From Candidatus Latescibacterota bacterium (GTDB lineage Bacteria; Krumholzibacteriota; Krumholzibacteriia; G020349025), in NCBI GenBank assembly GCA_020349025.1, contig CP070763.1:1775767-1811011 (forward strand): DNA of 35,245 nucleotides, given 5' to 3'. This document shows, one piece after another, positions 1-7,838 of this stretch. The translations under genes were made by a program, and so were the position numbers. Every line of letters starts with the position of its first letter. Within the stretch, counting starts at the first letter, position 1. Under the pieces are notes generated by a model. The model was not told where the DNA came from. It searched no databases and was given only the letters and a program-made list of their open reading frames with translations.

Positions 1-433
1 TGCACGAGCCGGTAGAGGGGGGACTCTTGCGGCCGGCGAGGCCGATAGATCGAAGCAGCCAATACTTCCATGCCTCGGCTCTGCGATCACAATCGGTTCC
101 ATGTGCCGAGAGTGCTCCAGTGCCGCTGGAGCCGGCCATCTCGGCACTCGCAGACGTCCACGTCGTTGTCACACGCACGTGAAGGATGATGCCCTGAAGG
201 AGGACGCCTGGCCGACCCCGGCCGGGACCGCGGCGAGCTCCTGCAATGCTCCTGCAGAGATGACGTTCCGCGTCGCCGCGCGTGTGCTGGCCCGAGCCGC
301 GTCGCGCTGCGCGCCCGCGGTGGCGCGCAGACCTGGACCGAGCGGGGCGCTTCGACGTACCCTGGTGGGCCGGTCCATGGCGCTGCGTCCGGTCCCACGC
401 GGCGCTTGCCGACGCTTCCCGGGAGGACTCCAG
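1..433. other. Upstream stretch without a confident gene
   Basis: No gene can be supported here. The ubiX frame is open from the window edge up to its probable start at 434, but the residues encoded before that point are Arg/Ala-rich and look like translated GC-rich noise. A second frame is open from position 3 to a TGA at 180-182 and overlaps a GTG at 179, so it could be the tail of a gene that begins before the window. It is too short to recognise. The minus-strand frames here show no domain-like sequence. Confidence 0.5.
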
Positions 434-1078
434 TTGCGTCTCGTTGTTGGAATCTCCGGCGCCAGCGGCGCGCTGTACGCCGAGCGCCTGTTGGCGGCGC
501 TTGCTCCAACGCGTCACCACGTAGACATCGTGGCCTCGAAGATCGGCGCCGAGATCTTCCGCCAGGAAACGGGTTCCGACGTCGAGCGGCGCGTCGAGCA
601 GCTCACGGCAGCGGGCGCACGCTTCCGACTGTGGAAACGCGACGACCTGTACGCTCCTTTTTCCAGCGGCTCGCAGGTCTACGACGCCATGGCGGTGGTC
701 CCGTGCAGCGCCGGGTTGCTCGGGCGCATGGCGAGTGGCGCATCGAATGATCTCCTGTCGCGCGCCGGCGACGTGTTCCTGAAGGAGGGACGCGCACTCG
801 TCCTCGCACTTCGAGAGACGCCACTGTCGGAGATCCACCTGGAGAACATGCTGAAGCTGCGCCGTGCGGGGGCTGTGATTCTCCCGGCGTCGCCCGGGTT
901 CTACACACGCCCGAAGGATCTCATCGATCTGGCCGACAGTCTCGTGCAGCGTGTCGTCGATCACATGGGCGTCGAACTGCGCGTGCACCGGCGTTGGCGT
1001 GAGCATGCGGAGCCACGTCGAAGCGCGAGTCGCACACCCGCGAGCGACGTCGGGCGCGAGAGGTCGATGGAATCGTGA
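434..1078 (+). CDS. ubiX: UbiX/MqnM-type flavin prenyltransferase
   Basis: This 214-aa protein makes the prenylated FMN cofactor used by UbiD-type decarboxylases; next to mqn genes it most likely serves the MqnL decarboxylase step of futalosine-dependent menaquinone synthesis (the MqnM role). Seen: the N-terminal Rossmann start RLVVGISGASGA that binds FMN, a 'VVPCSAG' segment, 'SGASNDLLSRAGDVFLKE', and the conserved 'LRETPLS' followed by 'LPASPGFY'. The start is placed at TTG 434 because GGGAGG (420-425) lies just upstream and the protein then has the usual family length; the frame is open further upstream but encodes no recognisable sequence. Its stop overlaps the GTG start of the next gene (GTGA), which suggests translational coupling. 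The UbiX family assignment is firm; the MqnM role is inferred from context. Confidence 0.9.
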   Translation: MRLVVGISGASGALYAERLLAALAPTRHHVDIVASKIGAEIFRQETGSDVERRVEQLTAAGARFRLWKRDDLYAPFSSGSQVYDAMAVVPCSAGLLGRMASGASNDLLSRAGDVFLKEGRALVLALRETPLSEIHLENMLKLRRAGAVILPASPGFYTRPKDLIDLADSLVQRVVDHMGVELRVHRRWREHAEPRRSASRTPASDVGRERSMES

Positions 1079-1944
1079 GTCGGGCGCTGCTCCCACGCTT
1101 CAGCGATCTCCTCGAGGCGATCAAGTTCGAGCACACGCTCTTCGCGCTGCCCTTCGCGCTGTTGTCGCTCTTCCTGGCCTCCGATGGTTTCCCGAGGCTC
1201 GACGTTTTTTTCTGGGTTCTCGTCGCGATGGTCGGCGCTCGCAGCAGCGCCATGATGATGAATCGCATCGCCGACCGGCACCTCGATGCCGCCAATCCAC
1301 GCACGGCGACCCGGCACCTGCCGACGGGACGCCTGCGCCTGTGGGAGGCGTGGGCGTTCACGCTCGTCTCCGCCGCGCTCCTCGTGATCGCCGCATGGCG
1401 GTTGAACCTTCTCGCCTTGCGTCTCGCGCCGCTAGCCCTCGCGGTGATCTGGTCCTACTCCTGGACCAAGCGTTTCACCTGGGCGTCGCACCTGTGGCTC
1501 GGTCTGGCTCTGGGTCTGGCACCCCTCGGGGCGTGGATTGCGGTCCGCGGCCGTCTGGAGACGTTGCCGGTTCTTCTCGCTGCCGGTGTGCTGCTCTGGG
1601 TTGCCGGCTTCGACACGATCTACGCGTGTCAGGATGCCGAGTTCGATCGTGACCACGGTTTGCATTCACTGCCGGCGCGCTTCGGGGTTCGTAGTGCGCT
1701 GCGCCTCGCGCAGGTGTTCCACATCGCCATGCTTCTGGTCTTCGTCGGCCTCGGCTTCGCGTACGGATTCGGGTGGATCTACTGGGTCGGGATCGCTCTC
1801 GTCGCGCTCCTCGTGTCGGCGCAGCACGCGTTGGTACGCGGCGGCGACCTGCGCCAGATCGATGTTGCTTTTTTCAATTTGAACAGTATCGTGGGTGTGC
1901 TTTTGCTGACCGTAGCCCTCGCGGATCGCTTTCTCCTGGGCTGA
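1075..1944 (+). CDS. mqnP: UbiA-family prenyltransferase, MqnP-like
   Basis: An integral membrane prenyltransferase of 289 aa that attaches a polyprenyl chain to an aromatic acceptor. Beside mqnA and ubiX it is best read as MqnP of the futalosine menaquinone pathway rather than UbiA of ubiquinone synthesis. Two Asp-rich, Mg-diphosphate-binding motifs are visible: NRIADRHLD at residues 63-71, followed by 'NPRTATRHLPTG', and a second around residues 180-191 (FDTIYACQDAEFD) followed by 'GLHSLPARFG'. Eight or nine hydrophobic segments separate them, as in the family. The GTG start at 1075 overlaps the ubiX stop by four bases. The protein is full length and the family call is firm; the acceptor is inferred from the neighbours. 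Confidence 0.88.
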   Translation: MSRALLPRFSDLLEAIKFEHTLFALPFALLSLFLASDGFPRLDVFFWVLVAMVGARSSAMMMNRIADRHLDAANPRTATRHLPTGRLRLWEAWAFTLVSAALLVIAAWRLNLLALRLAPLALAVIWSYSWTKRFTWASHLWLGLALGLAPLGAWIAVRGRLETLPVLLAAGVLLWVAGFDTIYACQDAEFDRDHGLHSLPARFGVRSALRLAQVFHIAMLLVFVGLGFAYGFGWIYWVGIALVALLVSAQHALVRGGDLRQIDVAFFNLNSIVGVLLLTVALADRFLLG

Positions 1945-1974
1945 ACGACACCGCAGGTCGTTGCGAACGACACC
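1943..1974. repeat. Short direct repeat with internal inverted copy
   Basis: GAACGACACC occurs at 1943-1952 and again at 1965-1974. Between them GTCGTT (1957-1962) can pair with AACGAC on either side. The element sits right at the mqnP stop, in the 204-base gap before mqnA. No T-run follows, so it is not a standard terminator. The rest of the gap holds nothing recognisable. An operator or an mRNA-end structure is possible, and chance is not excluded. Confidence 0.25.
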
Positions 1975-2148
1975 TTCGAAGCCAAGGGCGTCGGGAAGCG
2001 GGCGAGGCGAAGCAGCCACCCGCGGCACTCGGCCCGGACCTTGCTGCTCGATCGATCCCATCCGCGAGGACTCGCCCAGGCAGGGCTGTCCGCATCGGAA
2101 CACACGAACGAGCGTCGGGAAACCTGGGTCGGGTTGTGAGGAGGCATC

Positions 2149-3000
2149 ATGGCGGCGGTACGAATCGGCGCAGTTTCCTTCCTGAACACCCGCCCTCTCG
2201 TCCACGGCCTGCAGTCGAACTCCGAGTTCATGTTGAGCTTCGACACCCCGAGTCTGCTGAGCGAGAAGCTGCGGCTGGGTGAGATCGACGTCGGCTTGAT
2301 CCCGGTGGTGGAGTACCTGCGTGGTGTCGGCGATGCGATTCTCCCCGGCATCTGTATCGCATCGGACGGTCCGGTGCGCACCGTCAAGCTCTACAGTCGC
2401 GTGCACCCCGAGAAGCTCACCGACATCGCCGTCGACGCCGGCTCGCGCTCTTCGGTGGCCATGCTTCGGATCCTTCTCGCCGAGCGCTTCGGTGTGACGC
2501 CCGACTTCCACACCTTCCGCGCCAACTTGCGCGAGATGCTGCATTCACACGAGGCCGCACTCCTCATCGGCGACCCCGCGTTCACCGACTCCGGTGCGCC
2601 CTACATCTGGGATCTCGGACAGGGATGGAAGGAGCTCACCAACCAGCCATTCGTCTTCGCCGCCTGGGTCGTGCGCGGCCAGGTGGATGGAGAGAAGGTG
2701 CACTCCTGGTTGCGCGGCGCGATGCAGGAGGGGATGGCGCATCTCGAAGAGATCGCGCTCGAGGCCGAGACGACGTCACACCAGCACGGACACTCGCTGC
2801 TCCCGTACCTGCGTGACACGCTCCACTACACGCTCGGCGCACGCGAGGTGCGTGGCATCGAGACGTTCCAGAAGCTCTGCGTGCGCTACAACATCGTGCC
2901 GACGACGCGCGAGCTCGAGTTCGTCGGACAGGGCCCGCGCGTCGACGCACCGGCCGACGCCCCGGCGCCCACCGCGCCGGGGACCCGCTCCAGCGGCTGA
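2149..3000 (+). CDS. mqnA: Chorismate dehydratase MqnA
   Basis: MqnA converts chorismate to 3-enolpyruvylbenzoate, the first committed step of the futalosine route to menaquinone, in the cytoplasm. The 283-aa sequence has the periplasmic-binding-protein-like fold of MqnA: the N-terminal 'IGAVSFLNTRPLV', 'LSEKLRLGEIDVGLIPVVEYLR', 'VDAGSRSSVAMLRILLAE' and 'ALLIGDPAF', then 'WKELTNQPFVFAAWV' and a C-terminal all-helical part. The ATG at 2149 follows a strong GAGGAGG ribosome-binding site. The last 20 or so residues are a low-complexity Ala/Pro tail not expected in the family. It lies 204 bases after mqnP on the same strand. Its end faces the stop of the glycosyltransferase gene 26 bases away. 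The family call is very secure. Confidence 0.93.
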   Translation: MAAVRIGAVSFLNTRPLVHGLQSNSEFMLSFDTPSLLSEKLRLGEIDVGLIPVVEYLRGVGDAILPGICIASDGPVRTVKLYSRVHPEKLTDIAVDAGSRSSVAMLRILLAERFGVTPDFHTFRANLREMLHSHEAALLIGDPAFTDSGAPYIWDLGQGWKELTNQPFVFAAWVVRGQVDGEKVHSWLRGAMQEGMAHLEEIALEAETTSHQHGHSLLPYLRDTLHYTLGAREVRGIETFQKLCVRYNIVPTTRELEFVGQGPRVDAPADAPAPTAPGTRSSG

Positions 3001-3026
3001 TCCCGGCCTGCCGACCCCACCCGCCA

Positions 3027-4346
3027 TCAACAGATATCCTCCTCGCGTTGCAGGACGGTTCGCGCGACGAACCACAGGATGAGCAATCCCACCACGTGGA
3101 CACTGATGAAGAGGCTTGCGGCCCCGGCGCGCAACCCCTGCCAAAGAACCGGAATGTGCGCGGATGAGAGCAGGAATCCGAAGCACGCCCACAAACCCGC
3201 GGGGAGCGCCCAGCGCGCACCACGTTCTGCCGCGCGCAGGATGGGCAGCATCAGAAACGGCCAGACGAAGAGCATCGCCGTGAGCGTGTGCAACCAGGTG
3301 ATCTTCATAATCAGGAGCAGCGCCAGAACGACGTACCCGAGCTCGACGGGTAGCAGCCCCGGATGACGCCGTCTGGGGCGCAGCGAGTAGAGCGTCGCAG
3401 CCACGATCACGCCGGTCAGGAGGAACGCCAGGACCTGTTTGATTCGAGGCAGATCGAAGGGCGCCGCAACCTGCGCGCTCGGGAGCAGCAAACGTGAGAG
3501 GGCCGCATCGAGGCTCTGATTCATCGGACGCGGATACTCGCGGCCGACGGCGTCGAGGAGCGCGCGTGCGTATTCAGGCATGATCTGCCATCCCCAATGT
3601 AGCCAAGCCCCGACGACCGTGCACATGAGCAGGGCGATGGCGATGCCCGCTCCAGCCCGGTTGCGTCTCCACGCCGCGTAGAGAATCAGAAGCACCGGCG
3701 TGAGTTTCAAGAGCGTGGCAAGAGCAAGCGCCGTCCCCGTGAGCCAGCGGCTACGCACGACCAGACCGGCGGCGACGAGGAGGAGCGCCAGATAGAGGAG
3801 AATCCCAACCGAACCGGCACGAATGTCGTTGTGCACGCTCGTCGAGTTCAGCGCCGCAGGGAAGAACGCCGCGAGCACGATCCAGGTGCGAGTCGGCTCC
3901 TGGAGTCCGAGCAGCTTGGCTTGGTGTCGGAGCAGCTGCACGGTGCACACGAGTGCAGCGAGCAGTGCCCATGTTGCGACAAGCATCCAGATCTGACGCG
4001 CCCGCGGATAGCTGAAACGTGACAACGGCTGCATCGCCAGCGCAAATGCGGGCGGGTAGAGGAAAGGGAACTGCTCGTGCTCGAACCCCATCGCGTAACC
4101 ACGTTCTGCAATGGCGGCGGTGTCGTACGGGGAAAGTCCGTCCAGCGCCTGCGCACCCGCGAGGTAGTAGGTGGCGAAATCGGTGCTGCGCGGCAGGTTG
4201 AGGATCTGGACGCCGGTCGTGGCGACGACGAACTCCAGCGTCGCAAGCAGCATGATGCCGATGCAGATGCGGCGCAGCAGAACGGCACGACGCCGCCCCG
4301 CGGCCGCCGGACCTGCCCCCGGAGCCGTTGCCGCTGCGGTCTTCAC
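3027..4346 (-). CDS. GT87-type (DUF2029) membrane glycosyltransferase
   Basis: A 439-aa polytopic membrane protein resembling the GT87/DUF2029 family, known from polyprenyl-phosphate-mannose-dependent mannosyltransferases. Seen: a first hydrophobic segment, then a luminal-type loop 'STDFATYYLAGAQALDGLSPYDTAA' with the Asp expected near the catalytic site of GT-C enzymes, 'FPFLYPPAFALAMQPLS', 'LALATLLKLTPVLLILYAAW', and about ten further hydrophobic stretches. The GTG at 4346 overlaps the TGA of the upstream glycosyltransferase (4345-4343), and GGGAG sits just before it, so the two are probably translationally coupled. A longer frame extends upstream but only retraces the partner gene out of frame. 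Donor and acceptor cannot be read from the sequence; a cell-surface glycan or glycolipid product is likely. Confidence 0.75.
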   Translation of the reverse strand: MKTAAATAPGAGPAAAGRRRAVLLRRICIGIMLLATLEFVVATTGVQILNLPRSTDFATYYLAGAQALDGLSPYDTAAIAERGYAMGFEHEQFPFLYPPAFALAMQPLSRFSYPRARQIWMLVATWALLAALVCTVQLLRHQAKLLGLQEPTRTWIVLAAFFPAALNSTSVHNDIRAGSVGILLYLALLLVAAGLVVRSRWLTGTALALATLLKLTPVLLILYAAWRRNRAGAGIAIALLMCTVVGAWLHWGWQIMPEYARALLDAVGREYPRPMNQSLDAALSRLLLPSAQVAAPFDLPRIKQVLAFLLTGVIVAATLYSLRPRRRHPGLLPVELGYVVLALLLIMKITWLHTLTAMLFVWPFLMLPILRAAERGARWALPAGLWACFGFLLSSAHIPVLWQGLRAGAASLFISVHVVGLLILWFVARTVLQREEDIC

Positions 4347-5602
4347 GTCACCAGCTCCCGGCTTGCGGGCGGCGCCGCTCCGTGACCCTGCACGAGACGG
4401 TCGAGCACCTCGATCTCCGCCGCCACGCGCTCCGGCCAGCTCATGAAGTGATCGGCTGCGAAGCGGCGCGCCTGCCGACCACAACGCTGCCGCAGCTCCG
4501 GGTCGTCCGCCAGTCGGAGCACGGCTGCGGCGAGCGCCTCGGCGTTCCCTTCCGCGACCAGGATCCCCGTCTCCTCATGGTGGACGACTTCGCGCGTGCC
4601 GCCCACGTCGAGAGCGATCACCGGTGTCCCCACCACCATCGCCTCACACGTGGGAATCGACATGTTGGTGAGCTCCGAGGTGCTGAGCAGCGCGTCGGCA
4701 GCGGCCAGCAGGTGCGGGACGCGGTCGCGGCGCACGCTGCCCAGGAAGCGATGCTGGATCCCGCGCTTCTGGCAGCGCTTCTCGAGCGCGCGACGCAATG
4801 GGCCGTCGCCCGCGATCCAGAGCTCGAGCGGCGTCGAGGTTCGCGCCGCCGCGTCGGCTGCGGCATCGACGCTGCGGTCGACGCGCTTCGACTCCACGAG
4901 GCGTGACAGCGATAGCAGCACCACCCGTCCGGGATCGGCGCCGAGCTCGGCCCGCACCGCGTCGCGCTGCAGCTCGAGCTGGCCCCACTGCGTATCGATG
5001 CCGTTCGGCAGGTACGTGACGCGCTCCGGCGCGACCCCCCAGCGCTCGGCCACGCGCCGCCCGAGCGTGCCGTCATTCAGAATAATAAAGTGGGAGAGCG
5101 GCACCTTGAACGCGAGGACGCCTTCCAGGCTGTGGTAGAGGTAGCGCGGCAGGGCCCATTCCAGGCGCATCGCGTGCATGACGCCGAAGAGCTTGAGCAC
5201 GGAGGGCACGCCCGCGGCCCGCCCGGCCCGGTAAGCGGGCCAGGCGCCGTAGTGGGAGAAACCCAGCGTCAGCCGGGGGCGGACCTGCCTGGCGAGACGC
5301 ATCGACGCGCGGGCGGCGACGCTCCAGAAGGCGGGCAGGAGCCAGAGCCTGCGCAGGGGCGCCGGGATCGCAGTGGGCACGGCGAGGACGTTCGGAATCG
5401 TGTGGACGTGCAAGCCTGGCACGGGCTCCACGACCTGCGCCGCCCGTGGAACGAGCATGTGGATCTCGTATCCATGGTCGATCAGCCCCGACAGCATGTG
5501 ACTCTCATCCGAGACCCCGACCCCAGGGGCCAGCGACCACAGCTGTGACCATGGACTCACAAGGAGGATGGCGCCGCGCTTGGAAACCACACACCTCCCC
5601 AT
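4343..5602 (-). CDS. GT4-family glycosyltransferase, GT-B fold
   Basis: A 419-aa cytoplasmic glycosyltransferase of the GT4 (glycosyl transferases group 1) type. The N-terminal acceptor half includes 'GVSDESHMLSGLIDHGYEIHMLVP'. The C-terminal nucleotide-sugar half includes 'VTYLPNGIDTQ', 'VVLLSLSRLVESKRVD', 'LWIAGDGPLRRALE', 'RFLGSVRRDRVPHLLAAADALL', and the ExnE-like donor site 'TNMSIPTCEAMVVGTPVIALDVGGTREVV'. The start is uncertain: ATG 5602 is used here, but GTG 5590 has a nearer GGGGAGG and would shorten the protein by four residues. It is coupled to the GT87-type gene downstream, so the pair probably builds or extends one surface glycan. The substrate is unknown. Confidence 0.85.
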   Translation of the reverse strand: MGRCVVSKRGAILLVSPWSQLWSLAPGVGVSDESHMLSGLIDHGYEIHMLVPRAAQVVEPVPGLHVHTIPNVLAVPTAIPAPLRRLWLLPAFWSVAARASMRLARQVRPRLTLGFSHYGAWPAYRAGRAAGVPSVLKLFGVMHAMRLEWALPRYLYHSLEGVLAFKVPLSHFIILNDGTLGRRVAERWGVAPERVTYLPNGIDTQWGQLELQRDAVRAELGADPGRVVLLSLSRLVESKRVDRSVDAAADAAARTSTPLELWIAGDGPLRRALEKRCQKRGIQHRFLGSVRRDRVPHLLAAADALLSTSELTNMSIPTCEAMVVGTPVIALDVGGTREVVHHEETGILVAEGNAEALAAAVLRLADDPELRQRCGRQARRFAADHFMSWPERVAAEIEVLDRLVQGHGAAPPASRELVT

Positions 5603-5635
5603 TCCGAACGCCCCAACCGCCGGTATCCCGCGACG

Positions 5636-5665
5636 TTGCGCCGCGACCGATGGCCTCACTATACT
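5636..5665 (+). promoter_or_regulatory. Candidate sigma70-type promoter, divergent region
   Basis: TTGCGC (5636-5641), an 18-base spacer and TATACT (5660-5665) fit a sigma70-type promoter for the metalloprotease-like gene at 5739. The -10 core ACTATACT (5658-5665) reads AGTATAGT on the other strand, so TATAGT (5663-5658) could also serve the glycosyltransferase gene at 5602, although no good minus-strand -35 is seen. Motif match only. Confidence 0.35.
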
Positions 5666-5738
5666 CGGTGGACCCGAGCCCGCCGAGGCCGGACCCCTCG
5701 TCCATGCACAGGCCCTTGAAAGGACACGACCACTGGCT

Positions 5739-7682
5739 ATGGAATCGCCGCGCCGAGTCGTCGGCACCCGTCGTGGTGCGATTCTCGTTGGCATCGTTCT
5801 AGGACTGGCCGCACCGGCTTGGCTCTCCACGTCTTGGGGCCAGCCGCAGAGCCCGTCCTCCAGCTCGGCGGCTGCGCTCGAGTCCGCGCACGCCCTCGTC
5901 GATTCGCTTCTCGGCAAGGTGGGGCGCGCTCGCCGCCTGGCGCCGCTCAGAGAGGTCGAGGTGGAGGTCGCGGACCGCGCACGGATCCGCTCTCGGCTCG
6001 AGGAGATCGCGCGCGCCGATGACATCCAAGGACGGGCCGAGCGCGACGAGATCCTCATGAAGTTCCTCGGACTCCTGCCACCGGGGACGGACCTTCTCGA
6101 GCTGTACGAGGATCTGCTCGTCGAGCAGCTGGCCGGCATGTACGACATCGACGAGCGGGTGCTCGTGCTGGCCGACTGGCTGCCCGCCTCGCTGCAGCAG
6201 ATGGTGGTCACGCACGAGCTCGTGCACGCGCTTCAGGACCAACACTTCAGCCTGCGCGTGCGCAAGAAGCTCGGCTTCGACAACCTCGATGCCGAGGCGG
6301 CCTGGCATGCCCTCATGGAGGGGGATGCCATGGCCGTCATGATCGACATGTCGCTGCGCCCGCTCGGCGTTTCGTTCACTTCGCTGGCCGACAGCTTGGT
6401 CGACGAGGATGACGCGTTGATGCCTGCCGCCGGGTCCGCAATCGAATCGCAGCGGTTGCAAGCTGCGCCGCGCGCGGTTCGGGACGCGATCGGTTTCCCC
6501 TACGTTCGGGGTGTACGCTTCGTCGCTGCCCTCTACGAGCAGGGTGGGTGGGAGCGCGTCGACGACGCATACATCCACCCGCCGATCTCCACCGAGCAGG
6601 TCCTGCATCCTGAGCGTTACCTGGGCGTCCGAGACGAGCCGGTGCGCATCGAGCTTCCGGATGTTCGTGGCTTCCTCGGATCCGGTTACCGGCCCCGCCT
6701 GAGCATGCAGCTGGGTGAGTTCGATCTGGCGCTCTACTTGCGCGAGCATGTCGACCCGGGGATCGCGAGCGTGGCGAGCGAGGGTTGGGGTGGATGCGAG
6801 GTGATGCTCTACGGCGGTCGCGAAGAGGAGCCGGACGTGCTGGTGCTCTCGACGATCTGGGACACGGAAGACGACGCACTCGAGTTCTTCGGCGCACTCC
6901 TCGGCGCGCTCGAGCAACGCTATCCCGAGCAAACGGGGGTCCCGGAATCGAGCCACACGCAGCAGGTCGCGTGGAATCTCGACGAGGACGGCCGCTTCCA
7001 GAACGTCCTGCGCTGGCGCGGACGGCGTGTCCTCTGTCTCGAGCGCGTGCCGGCCGCTTCGGTCGAGCGTGTGGTGTCGAAGCTCGATCGGCAGACGCGC
7101 TACGATGATCCCACGCCCGACGTCCGGCGCCGCACCAAAGAGCAGTTGCCGTGGAACCATACGGCGCTGGCGGACGCCGACAGCGCGCTGACGCTGCATG
7201 TCGACGCGCCCCCCGGATGGAGCACCGACCCGGCGTTCGACCCGGCATCCGCGCCCGCCGGCGTGAAGCTGCGCGCATCTCGAGCCGGAGCGAGGCTGGA
7301 GGTGGCCGTGGACCCACGCCGCGCAGGGGATCGCCTCGGAATCAGCGGCTATACACACGAGCTCGCGCAGCAGATCCGGCAGGCGGGCAGCGATGTCTAC
7401 ATTCATACGGATGTCGAGTTTCCGCGAGCCGACGGCGTGCGCCTCTACCAGCACATCTTCACCCAGGTGGAGGAGGGGAAGAAAGTCGTCTACTACATCG
7501 GCGTCGCCGACCTCAAACCTGGTTACGGCTACGTGCGCATCTCGGAGCCGCAGGACGGTACGACCCCGTCGGCCGAAGCAGATTTCTATCGCATCCTCGA
7601 CACGCTGGAGCTCTTGCCCGATTCCTCCGCCGTGAACGGTTCGAACCTCACCGGTGGCTCGTCCCGCCTCGACGGGAACTAG
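5739..7682 (+). CDS. Secreted or membrane-anchored HExxH metalloprotease-like protein
   Basis: A 647-aa protein with a basic N-terminus and one hydrophobic export segment (about residues 12-30, 'GAILVGIVLGLAAPAWL'), so it acts outside the cytoplasm or stays anchored. The motif 'VVTHELVHALQDQHF' places a zinc-type HExxH at His159-Glu160-His163, followed by an acidic 'DAEAAWHALMEGDAMAVMIDM' segment, where a third ligand of gluzincin type (Glu) would be expected. The last 200 or so residues form a separate beta-rich part ('HVDAPPGWSTDP', ending 'FYRILDTLELLPDSS') reminiscent of DcrB/PsbP-like ligand-binding domains. The exact family is not recognised. The start ATG 5739 has only a distant purine-rich site (AAAGGA). 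It is divergent from the glycosyltransferase pair and followed by phoB on the same strand. Confidence 0.7.
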   Translation: MESPRRVVGTRRGAILVGIVLGLAAPAWLSTSWGQPQSPSSSSAAALESAHALVDSLLGKVGRARRLAPLREVEVEVADRARIRSRLEEIARADDIQGRAERDEILMKFLGLLPPGTDLLELYEDLLVEQLAGMYDIDERVLVLADWLPASLQQMVVTHELVHALQDQHFSLRVRKKLGFDNLDAEAAWHALMEGDAMAVMIDMSLRPLGVSFTSLADSLVDEDDALMPAAGSAIESQRLQAAPRAVRDAIGFPYVRGVRFVAALYEQGGWERVDDAYIHPPISTEQVLHPERYLGVRDEPVRIELPDVRGFLGSGYRPRLSMQLGEFDLALYLREHVDPGIASVASEGWGGCEVMLYGGREEEPDVLVLSTIWDTEDDALEFFGALLGALEQRYPEQTGVPESSHTQQVAWNLDEDGRFQNVLRWRGRRVLCLERVPAASVERVVSKLDRQTRYDDPTPDVRRRTKEQLPWNHTALADADSALTLHVDAPPGWSTDPAFDPASAPAGVKLRASRAGARLEVAVDPRRAGDRLGISGYTHELAQQIRQAGSDVYIHTDVEFPRADGVRLYQHIFTQVEEGKKVVYYIGVADLKPGYGYVRISEPQDGTTPSAEADFYRILDTLELLPDSSAVNGSNLTGGSSRLDGN

Positions 7683-7760
7683 TGCGCCGCGATCCCGCCC
7701 ACGCTTTATCCGATTCTCAGATGTTGCGTTGCGCGCAGCCAGGCCTCGAGGTTGTTTCGC

Positions 7761-7789
7761 TTGCCCAGGGGACAGGCTCTGTGTCTACT
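7761..7789 (+). promoter_or_regulatory. Candidate promoter for phoBR
   Basis: TTGCCC (7761-7766), a 17-base spacer and TCTACT (7784-7789) lie 50 bases before the likely phoB start. Each hexamer matches the sigma70 consensus at four of six positions. No clear Pho box was found beside it, so phosphate autoregulation of phoB is not evident from sequence. Confidence 0.28.
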
Positions 7790-7838
7790 AGGAGCGGAAA
7801 GTGGGCGAAGTGTCGAGTTGCCGCAGGAGGAATCGGCG

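Noticed and set aside
101..433. N-terminal extension of UbiX by 111 residues
   Set aside because: The extra residues are noise-like, and GGGAGG before TTG 434 gives a protein of normal family length.
1666..2544. A 292-codon minus-strand frame across mqnP and mqnA
   Set aside because: It is antisense to the start of mqnA and the end of mqnP, both clearly coding, and has no domain-like sequence.
5799..7454. A 551-codon minus-strand frame antisense to the metalloprotease-like gene
   Set aside because: No recognisable domain; the plus strand has a signal peptide and the HExxH motif.
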